Source: Chionoecetes opilio (lineage: Eukaryota; Arthropoda; Malacostraca; Decapoda; Majidae). Taken from it: DNA of 64,000 bases. The stretch lies in the NCBI GenBank assembly GCA_016584305.1, contig JACEEZ010011908.1, positions 167,501 to 231,500 on the forward strand. The letters are read 5' to 3'. Shown one piece after another: positions 1 through 11,359 of the stretch. The position numbers and the translations under genes are program-made. The stretch's first letter is position 1. Every line of letters begins with the position of its first letter. The notes below the pieces were generated by a model. It was not told the origin of the DNA. It was given only the letters and a program-made list of their open reading frames with translations, and made no database searches.

Positions 1-85
1 CACACACACACAGGCACAGCTCAGAGACACAGAACAGAGACACAGACACATCTCACAGACACAGACACATCTCACAGACACTTCT
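1..85. repeat. (CA)n-derived microsatellite
   Basis: The window opens in CA repeats that decay into an imperfect CAGACACA-type array to about position 85. It lies 3' of the last RUN-gene exon seen here, so it is intronic to that gene. Confidence 0.8.
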
Positions 86-176
86 ACATGATCACACAAT
101 TAAAATAAAAAATTACACAATTACTTTTAAGAAGAAAAAAAAATCAACAAAGCTGCTGATGATGGTGATCCCTCAC

Positions 177-305
177 CTTGATGACTCTGAGGGACACGGG
201 AAGGCCGCGGTTTTGGCGCAGCAAGGCGGACACGCGGCCGCGGCGCCACCCGTGGATGCACGTCCCAAACGCCTCGGCAATGATGTCACCAACCTCAATT
301 TTGTT
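177..305 (-). CDS. RUN/PDZ gene exon, second half of PDZ-like module
   Basis: A 129-nt exon (43 codons, phase 0 to 0) with acceptor AG at 306-307 and donor GTGAGG at 171-176. It encodes NKIEVGDIIAEAFG, then a Trp/Arg-rich loop, and ends LPVSLRVIK. The GDII motif after a hydrophobic strand and the final hydrophobic strand are PDZ-like. GC content is far above the flanking introns. Confidence 0.75.
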
Positions 306-3300
306 CTATTGAGAGAAACAAGGAACAACAAAATCAGTTAAAAGTGATAAACATAACGAGGATAATATAGCAGAGGAAGGGAGTATATATTCACCTCATT
401 AAAATACTTCATAACATAGGCCACAGTGCATATAACATACAGAAAGCCAAGCATTTAGTTTTTTTTGTTTTTTTACGAGGCGAAAATTCCATTCTATCTT
501 AAGGTCTCATGCTTAATATTATGCCTATGTTTACCTGATACTATGGTTAACTATGATAAAATATAGCTGAAATTATGAAATTAAGAAGAACTGTAGTATT
601 CCCTTCTCCTGGCATCAAATATCAGTCAGTAAGCAGCAAGGGGTCAGGATTTTTTGCCTCGTTAAAAAAACCAGATTATAGTGAGCATGAAGGATGAAGC
701 AATGCAAAGTACAGATCCACTCATCACAAAAACAACAATCAATTCAACATCAAGACGTATTCTTACACTAAATGAATCCTTATCATACCGTGTAATCAGG
801 GTGATAGAAATTTTCTATAATAAGAAATGAATGAAGAAAGAAAAAGTGATCACTCAGGCTACACTCCCTAGCTAAGCCCCCGAGACCATACAGCTTGCTT
901 GGGTGACAACTGGTTGCTGCCACTGCCACCAAACACCTGCTGGGGTGGGTGGGGGGGTTACAAACTAAAGAGTTACATGGAAAATATGTAACATTATTTT
1001 CTTCGTTACAAAGAACGCGGTTAAGTTTTAACGGTTTTATCGTATGTTTGGCAGAAGTACTTCGTTAGTAAGACAGGTTGTGTGCAGCTCAGCCATTCAG
1101 TGTGAGCCAGACGTTGACGTGGGGGGGTGCTGCTCCACCCTCCAGCCGCGCTCATTTTACTGCGTCACAGTACTTTTTGACCCCCCCCCCCCCCCACACA
1201 CACACACTGCCCACGATTGTTGAGGATGGTTTCAAAGCATATGACGGGAGAGGAAAAGGTCAGGGCCCTCACAAAAATTGAACAGGGCATCTCTGTCATC
1301 AGAATTGCTGCAGAATTCCATGATTGCTTCCAGGATTCCATGCCACGGAGGATGAGGCAGGTCATCAAGGTCAAGGGAAATATGACCAAATATTAATGTA
1401 TATATTCCTTTATGATATGTTTCCATGTTTTTCTATGAATAAACCCATTTAAATGTATTCAAATGTGTTTTAATTATGCCTTTATCTCATTTTATGATGA
1501 AATATTGCAATGTAGCTTTTTTTTTGCGGCCACTGTAATCATTCACCACAGTTCATAAGCAGGTTATTGGACGGTAATGAGTCACGGAATTAATTTAAAA
1601 TCACAACTCAATTGGTTGAATGAAAAGTTAAACAGTGAGGTAAATATCTGTGTACAGGAGTGCTGGACGGCCCTTTGCTTGTATTCATCTCTAAGGAGTG
1701 AGTTTCAAGACCTGTATAAAAAAAATGAAAATGGTGATAGGATCTCACTACCATTAGTCATTAATAGATAATTAAACATGAATACAATGCTTGTCACGGG
1801 ATACAAAACAAAAACATATATAAACAAGCTAATTGAGTGATGTTTCCTATAAACAAAAGTACAGATGGAGAGTTCTTAGGGGATCAGCACAATTCAGTTC
1901 CCGAAATGGCTTGCTATTCCCTGAGGCTCCACGCACATGCAGGCAGTGTGAGAGGTGACTTAATTTCATGCTGATTCTAAAGTAAAAGTAACGCTGTACA
2001 TCTATCTGTCCTGCTATCTTAATTGTTCTAAAGTAAAAGTAACGCTGCACATCTATCTGTCCTGCTATCTTAATTGTTCTAAAGTAAAAGTAATGCTGTA
2101 GATCTATCTGTCCTGCTATCTTAATTGTTCTAAAGTAAAAGTAATGCTGTAGATCTATCTGTCCTGCTATCTTAATTGTTCTAAAGTAAAAGTAATGCTG
2201 CACATCTATCTGTCCTGCTATCTTAATTGTTCTAAAGTAAAAGTAATGCTGCACATCTATCTGTCCTGCTATCTTAATTGTTCTAAAGTAAAAGTAATGC
2301 TGCACATCTATCTGTCCTGCTATCTTAATTAAATGACCTAATATTAGTCGTCAGGTACATCTACAAATGTCTCCCTGTAGGTTCCTAAAATTTCACAGCA
2401 CTCACATGCATCTTTTAAACCCTTGAGGCCCAGAACGTAATTTCCATTGTAATTTGGCTACCATTAAACTATTTTAGTGAATATAAGCAATGTTTTTATA
2501 GATATGACTCGTTTAGTATCCTTGTCCACTAGCTAATTTGGTTTATTTAGTTATTTTTTGTAATTTTATGGCTCGACAACATACAATTTTTTACAGCAAA
2601 GGAAAGATCTGGGGGTGAAGGGGCTAAGAGCTGTAATGCTAGATCAATACATCTGCCACCACCGCCACCACCGCCACCACATGAGGCCTGACCACCTACC
2701 AGTTTGTATACAATGATTTTGTTACTAGTTCTTTATATTCCGGTAATACCATAAATTGTGGTACATACTTTCTTTATTTTATTGTATGAAAAAACTAGTA
2801 AATAATTGCTTGTGCACATTTAGGATGCTCTTAGAAACTCAACCCTATTTTTCCCATTGAATTCAATATTCACAATATGCAATTTCAAACTATGTGACAA
2901 TTTTCCAGAACGCATCCCTTGTATACGTATATGGAGGCTCTGTTGTGTGTATATTATTTATCCCCTTCACGCCCAGATCTTTCCTTTGCTATATAAAATT
3001 GTCTGTATTTAGCCATAAAATTACGAAAAAGTAACTTAATATACCAAATTAGCTAGTCAACAAGGATACTAAACTGGTCATATCTATAAAATCTTGCTTA
3101 TGTTCATTAAAATCGTCTAATAGTGGCTATATTACAATACAAATTACGTTCTGGGCGTGAAGGGGTTAACATAACATGCAGAAAATCAACCAGGCATTAT
3201 CAGGACAGGAAGACACGTTCAGCATTCACCATGCATTAGTACCAACAGCTCATGCTTGCACCACCCCTGATGCACCCTTGACCGAGCTACAAGAAACTTC

Positions 3301-4724
3301 CATGGAAAAACATGGCACTGGAAATGCAGTACAGGTTGAAGTTCCCAAACTCGGCATCCCAAGACTCGGCAACACCCAAAACTCGGCTATGGTTCCGGAT
3401 TTTCCAAAACACGGCAGAACACCCAAAACCCGGCACGTAGTTGCCGGGTCGGCCGCTAGGTGCCATACTAGGCCGCTTGGTTTCTCCCGCCGATTTGTTT
3501 GTTGTTATTGTTCAGTGGTGTTGTGACTGTAGAGTTGTGTACACTGTTATTTTGTGTACTTCTACAGGTCTGTTATTGGTATTATGGCTCCCAAACCATT
3601 TTTTTCCCCTTAATATATCTACGTTCTAAAAGTCGGAAAATTCCATTACTCGGCTCGGCGCTGGTCCCGAGGTTGCCGAGTTTGGGAACTTCAACCTCTA
3701 TGTCCAAATAGACAAATGGGTCATATTCCAGAGATGAACATTTAAACAAGAAGAGAACACAAAATATCAATCAAATAATGGGCAAATAATAAAGATAATC
3801 AATCTATTGGTATTCTTCAGGGTATCAGGCAAAAAAATATTCATCCTAAACTAAAGACATAAAAATAATAAAAACTAAAAACAATAACATGTACACAAGA
3901 CAGCCAAGAGAGTCATGAATCACAGTGCCATTCCCACAGCTTACATCTTCCGCCGCCACACTCCCTTCCTCCACCTTCACAACCACCGCTCTCCCGCACA
4001 CATGACTGCCGCCATCACCCAGGGAGAAATGGGTTAGTAATAAAATAATGCTCAGTATGCTATTAATGCTTAAGGGAGAAATGGGTTAGTAATGCTCAGT
4101 AGGCTATTAACCCCTTCACGCCCAGATCTTTCCTTTGCTATATAAAATCGTCTGTTGTTAGCCATAAAATTTCGAAAAGTACCAAAATATACCAAATTAG
4201 TTAGTGGACAAGGATACTACTATACAGGTCATATCTATAAAATTTTGCTTATATGCACTAAAAATCGTCGAATGGTACCCAAATTACAATGGAAATTACG
4301 TTCTAGGTCTCAAGGGGTTAATGCTTAGTATCAATGCCTATTCAGTATTCATGCAATTCACAATACAGACAGCCTATGAAGCAACCAACTGTAATGTACA
4401 TACACCAGGTCCTTAAGTCATAAAAAGTTGCTGTTAGTTAGGATATGTTAAGGATATGTACACACACACACACACGCACACATACAATTATGGGAAATAA
4501 ATGATTGAGAACACTCAAAACTACCAAGAGAGAAGCATTTAGGGAGTTCTATTTTATATCTTCGAAGTTAACAAACACAGTAGTATAACAGTGCCAGGAT
4601 TTGCACAGAGATTCACACACACACACACACACATACACAGCACTAAGGATGAATGATAAAAAGATAGATATGGAGACGGGGCCATACGAGTGTAGCTCTG
4701 GCCCTGTAAAATACAACTAGATGA

Positions 4725-4805
<81 letters not shown>

Positions 4806-7800
4806 TTAAAACAAAAAATATAATAGCAAAAGAAAATATAATGGAAGACATAAAAGTAGACGTAATAGAAGTAAAAAGGCAAATGGAAAGTCAAGATGTG
4901 AGAAAAGCCTCGGGTCCAGATGGAGTGTCGAACTGGATAATGAAAGAGTGCAGTAACCAACTAGCAGGAAAGTTACATAGTGTAATTGAGAGTTCACTTA
5001 AGGAGAGCAGAGTCCCGCTTGATTGGAAAAGAGCAAATATTGTGCCAATTCACAAAGGAGGAGACAAAGAAGAACCATTAAATTACAGGCCAGTATCATT
5101 AACAAGTGTAGTGGCAAAAATGTGTGAAAAAATTGTGAAGGACAGATGGTTGAAATATTTGGAAGAGACAAACACACTCGCAGGTGGCCAGTTTGGTTTT
5201 AGAGGAGGAATGTCATGTACAACGAACTTATTAAGCTTTTACTCAAGTGATTGATGTGACACAGGAAAGAGAAGGGTGGGTCGATTGCATATACCTGGAC
5301 CTAAAGAAGGCATTTGACAAGGTACCTCATAAGAGACTGCTCTGGAAGCTAGAACATGTAGGAGGATTGAAGGGTGGTTTGCTGAAGTGGATGGAAGACT
5401 TTTTGAGCAACAGAGAGATGAGAACAGTAATAAAAGATCAGAAGTCAGAATGGTGCAGTGTGATAAGTGGAGTTCCTCAAGGATCAGTGTTGGCCCCAGT
5501 GATGTTCTTGGTCTATGTAAATGATATGACAGAGGGAGTGAACAGTTATATGAGCTTATTCGCTGATGATGCTAAATTACTAAGAAAAGTAGAAAGTAAA
5601 AAGGACTGTGAGCATTTACAAAAGGATCTAGATAAGATTTTCAGATGGAGTCAATTATGGGAAATGGAGTTTAATGCCAAAAAGTGTAAAGTGGTGGAAA
5701 TGGGCAGTAGCAAAAAGAGACAGAGAGGAAAGTATTCGATGGGAAATGAATGGATAATCAAAACAAAGGTCGAAAAAGATCTGGGAGTATGGATTACGGA
5801 TAATTTGTCACCTGAGAAGCATATAAACAAGATCACAGGAGATACATATCAGTTGCTGAGGAAAATAAGAATGGCATTCAAATATCTGGATGAAGAGATG
5901 ACTAAGAAATTGATAACATCTTTGATTCGACCAAGGTTGGAATATGCGGCAGTGATTTGGTCACCACATAAAAAGAAGGATATAAGGAAGATTGAGAGAA
6001 TACAAAGAGCAGCCACAAAAATGGCTCCAAGCCTGAGAGATTTACCATATGAGGAAAGACTTTCAAGACTGCAACTCCCAACTCTTGAGAAAAGAAGAGA
6101 AAGGGGAGATTTTATAGCAGTGTATAGAGCATCAATGGGTCTGGAAAAAATTGATAAGAGAAGATCTGTTTGTGTGGGACGATAGAAGTACAAGAGGTCA
6201 TGAGAAGAAATTGAAAAGGACAACATGCAAAAGGGACATACAAAAATACAGCTTCCCGTATAGAAGCATAGAAGCCTGGAACAACCTTGATGCAAAAGTG
6301 ATTAATGCAAGAAGTATTCAGGACTTCAAAGGCAACCTGGATAATAGTAGATTTGGAGACGGGACAGTACGAGCATAGCTCTTTTCCTGTATGTTACAAC
6401 TAGGTAAATACAACTAGATAAATACACACACACACACACACACTGTATATACTACTACAAGGTACTCAAGTCTATTTTTCCCTAGACACACTCACCCCAG
6501 GTACAGTCCCAGGTCCATGCAGGGCACCAGTTCATGGTCCTGATAGACTGGGAGCTGCCAAGTCTCATCCAGAAAGGAAGCATTCTCCAACCGCAGATCA
6601 AAGTTGATGTGCGAACACTGGTAGAGCAGACTGAGGAAGATCTCGCCCAGGATTTCATTGCCAATTATGGAGTCGTCTTCTTCATAGATGCCATTGTTGC
6701 ATCTTGTACGCACCTGAAATCAGTAAAAAAAGTAAATAAGTATAAACGCTCATTAACCCCTTCGCTCCCAGATCTTTCCCTTGCTATAAAAAATTGTATG
6801 TTGTCGAACCATAAAATTACGAAAAGTAACTGAATATACATACCATATTAGTTAGTTGACAAGGATACTAAACAGGTCATATCTATAAAATATTGCTTAT
6901 ATTAACTAAAAATCATCTAATGGTAGCCAAATTACAATGGAAATTACATTCTGGGTCTCAAGGGGTTAAAAGAGTAATTATAAATTGCCAATATCAGTGC
7001 ACAGAGTAACTCAAGTGCACGTATCACAAAATATCAAAGCAAATGAATTTTAAGCACACACAAATTCAATAGATTTCACACACTATGATAGTATGTCTTC
7101 ATGTCATACACAAAAAGTTGCACCAAAGTCCCAAGCCACCCTGTCTATAACCATAGCCTTCTTTCTTCATATTTGTACTTAACCCTTAACCGACAGCTAT
7201 TGTTATCATAGAACGGTCTTGAAGCAAGTTAAGAAATTAAATATTAAACCCTTGAGACCCAGAACGTAATTTCCATTGAAATTTGGTTACCATAGACAAT
7301 TTTTAGGGACTATAAGCAATATTTTATAGATATCACCTGTTTAGTATCCCTGTCAACTAACTAATTTGGTATATTCAGTTGCTTTTCGTTATTTTATGGC
7401 TCGACAACATACAATTTTTTATAGCCAAGGAAACATCTGGGCGTGAAGGGGTTAAGAGATTATTGATGGGGGGAGGAAAGAGGCACACCAGATACTTGCT
7501 AAAGGGGGTTTTTGTGCCTTAGTAAGCAAATGACATGAGGTACCTGAGTGTGTTGTACAGCAAGGTAGAAAGACCACACATGAAAATACTTATGAAAATT
7601 AATAGCTGTGTGTGGTTTAGAAATATAATAATAGAGACAGGGAAATGAATCAGTTATGAATATAAGTTATGATTAGAGACCGGAGGATTAGAAAAATGTG
7701 AAAAATTAGTGAATCATGGGTAAGTTAGGCGCACATTCAAAGTAGGTTTCATTGCAGTCAGTCATCCTACAAGAGGAAGTTCCTGAGAAATACACCAGGG

Positions 7801-9295
7801 GGGAGATGCTCGAAAGAGTTACGGGCCCGCAAGTATTACCCTAAGGGACTTTTACCTCGTAGTGCCTCTAAGGGAGATGCTCAAACCGTTTTCTCACTTG
7901 CTACGGGACCGCGAGGCTAAGGGTGGTCGGGAGCACCCTTAACTCCCTAAGGGAGTGAAATTTGAAGCGACAAGACATCAATAAACAATAAATTACAAGT
8001 TGTATCACTATATTTTATGTTTATTGTGTATTATAGAGCCATTTCATGCTTGCCTGTTTGAAATGTGATGTGTTTATTGCATCATTGACTCCATATATAT
8101 CATATTTAACATACAATACCTATAGTACTTGTAATAAATTCATATCAGGGCAAACCTATATATTAAATATATATATCGGTCGACTTCTTGAATCAAAATG
8201 TATAGTTCATACAAGTTTGGCCGCTATAATGATCCGGTGGTGGTGGTATGAAATGTCTGACGTACTAGTACACACGCACGTATACACACAAGCAAGGATA
8301 TTATATAAAGTTATACTATCCTTGCACACAAGTGTCACGTGTGTCACAGTGAGGTGTTAGCCCCCCCCGTGTGTCTTGTCTGACCTAAAGAGCGAACGCG
8401 CAGTTCTCGTCCACTATAACAGAGTACCGCCAGGGCCACGGATACGGCATACACAAGGCGCGGGCCAGCAGTGGTCTATAGATACTAATTTCGGGCACGC
8501 GGGACTCGAACCTATGATCAGCGCATCAAGGTATACCCTGGGTACGTCTCTGTAGTAATCAGTGGGAGAATATTACGCTGAAAGGCTAATGTGGCAGCTA
8601 TGTATTATCGTAACATTCTGGCGATAGTGAGCTAAAATCGGCCCTATTTCGGAAATCAGCCGATCTTAGCTCAACACCGGCAAACATAGTTTTTAGGTTT
8701 AGGTTAAGTTATGTTTAGATCTGGTTTAGGTTAGGTAAGGTTTATGATAGGTTTGTGTTAAGTTTTGTAGAGTTATTTAGGTTAAATAAGCGTCCGCGGG
8801 ACGATTTCCGAAAGAGGCCGATTTTAGCACAACAGCGGCATTTGAATTGTCTTTAAATTTATTTATCGGGCTCCCTGACAGCTGAGAGCATGATGATTGG
8901 CTAGATGAAGCCACGTCATGCGAGGCGCTGCTCTGTGATTGGTCAGCAGAATTTTCCCACACATATCCCTAGAATATCCCTATATTCCCCACCCAGAGGC
9001 CACCGATAACCGTACGGGAGTGACGGCTCGGTACGAGCATCTCCCTCAGCCCACCCTCGTAAGGTTATTGTAGCCATACACTCGTAAGTTGTCCCTTACG
9101 AGGGATTTTCGAGCATCCCTGCCCTGATGTCTCAGAGATAAACAGAACTATAGTCTTTCCATTTTATCAAGTCACTTGTGGAAATTATTCACCAACCAAC
9201 CTCTCAATTATTAGTAGAGGTAGTTTTTTTTCCCCCCCTTGTGAGGGAGGTATTGTTTGCTCACCATAGGGGAAGAGTAGGAATGTATATATATA

Positions 9296-9365
<70 letters not shown>

Positions 9366-10144
9366 AAATAATATTATATATTATATAGTATATATATATA
9401 TATATATTATGTATATAGTGTATATATATATAATATATATATAATCATATTATATAACAGGCGAAGAGTTGTTGGTGATGATCCGTCATTGTTTTTGTGT
9501 GTTGTTATGTTTCGCCCTCCCTGAATCTGACATAATTTTTGAAAACAGTTGAACCAGGTGAAGGTTTAAGCCACTTAGAGATGACCGATCATTTTCTTTT
9601 TTTTTTTTTTTTGTATGCAGGCCTATTAGCGATAGATTGTGAAAAGAAGTGGGTTGGGGATGAGGAAGCCTTGATGTAGGGGTGATGGGTGAATGGGTGA
9701 GTGGATAATGGGTGGGTGATGGGTAATGGGTGTGGGTGATGGGTGAGTGAATGGGTGGGGGGTGATGGGTGATGGGTGAGGGAATAGATGGGGTGAGGGT
9801 ATGGGTGGTGATGGGTGTGTGGTGATGGGTAATGGGTGAGTGAATGGGTGGGGGGGATGGGTATGGGAGTGATGGGTGGGGTGATGGGTAATGGGTGAGT
9901 GAATGGGTTGGGGGTGATGTGAATGGGTTGGCGTTAATACATACATTTCTACATCCATGATTTCAGGAAAGTTAGAAGGGGCTATCTGGATAGTCTGTGT
10001 TTGGTGGGCCAAAGGCCCACCAATAGCCCTCCGCAGGAGCTAGCCAAAAAGTCCGCCCGGAGGGCGGCTTTGCGGCTAGTATATATATATATATATATAT
10101 ATATACTTATAATATATATTTTATATCTATATATATATATATAT

Positions 10145-10190
<46 letters not shown>

Positions 10191-10221
10191 TATATTATAT
10201 ATATATTATATATATATATAT

Positions 10222-10256
<35 letters not shown>

Positions 10257-11283
10257 GAGAACCTCGTTTATCCGGCACCCTCGGGGGGGAGCGCATGCCG
10301 GATAACTCATTTTGCCGTTGTTTTGAGAGTTACTCTTATGGAATCGCCCAAAATCCCAATACTGTGGTTTCTGGAGGCTGTTGTTGTTGTTGTTTTAGGG
10401 CTGCAAGGATCCCTTGGGGAACACTATGAGCCCTGGTGATGTCCTATGATGCTATCACAGGCGCGGTAGTTGACCTGTCTTCCTCAGGAAGGCACAGGTG
10501 AGGCGGATGACGGCGTGTTGCCGAGAGGGGGGAACGCCAGCCGCCGCCAGCAGGGTGGGCAGGTCAAAGGTGTTGACGTTCAGGGTGAGGAGTTGAGAGT
10601 GTAGCACTACACGGTGTGAGTGGAAGTGCGGACACTGCAGCAGAAAGTGTTCAATAGTCTCTGAAAAATTCATGCACCAAGGGCAGTGGGGGTCAGGGGA
10701 CAGACGGAGGCGATGCCGGTGAACCGTGAGTGTCGTGTGCCACAGGCGGAGGCGGGTGAGAGTGACATCCAGGACACGGGACTTTTTCCGTATTCATGGC
10801 TGGGGGGAAGAGTCACTGCGGTATTGGCCCATGGAGGTGATGCGGAGGGCATCGCCGAGTGTGTTATTCCAGGTGGAGCGGCAGACCCGGGGGATCAGGC
10901 GTTTGGCCGCGGAGAGCGGCAGAGGGAAGGGTGTCGTGTTTACATCTGTCAAGGCCATCCTGGCAGCAGAATCAGCCACCTCGTTGCCTGGGATACCAGC
11001 GTGGGAGGGAACCCACTGGAAGGCATCTTCCACCCCTCGTTGGTAAGGTGAAGGGCCCTCTGGATGGTGTGGACGAGGGACGTAGAGGATCGTGGATGGC
11101 GGGAGAGCAGGAGGTGGAGTGAGGAGAGGGAGTCTGTGTAGACCACAGCCTTGCCCAACTAAATTTCTGCCGATTTTCTCAGTTTTTGAAATAATTATAC
11201 CTAATTAATGCCCGGGTCGATTAGTGCCGTTGTTTTGAGGCTGCCGTTGTTTTAAATGCCGGTTAAATGAGGTTCTACTGTAT

Positions 11284-11359
<76 letters not shown>

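Noticed and set aside
1847..2305. 152-codon minus-strand ORF with 17-residue repeats
   Set aside because: It is entirely the translation of the 51-bp minisatellite; no start context, homology or splice signals.
8480..8540. tRNA-like T arm (reverse complement GGTTCGAGTCCCGCGTGCCC)
   Set aside because: No matching D arm, anticodon stem or acceptor stem could be assembled around it.
9626..10012. His/Pro-rich minus-strand ORF
   Set aside because: Translation of the GGGTGATGGGT minisatellite.
10686..11051. Plus-strand ORFs over the Tigger/LINE composite
   Set aside because: They are antisense shadows of the minus-strand RNase H reading frame.
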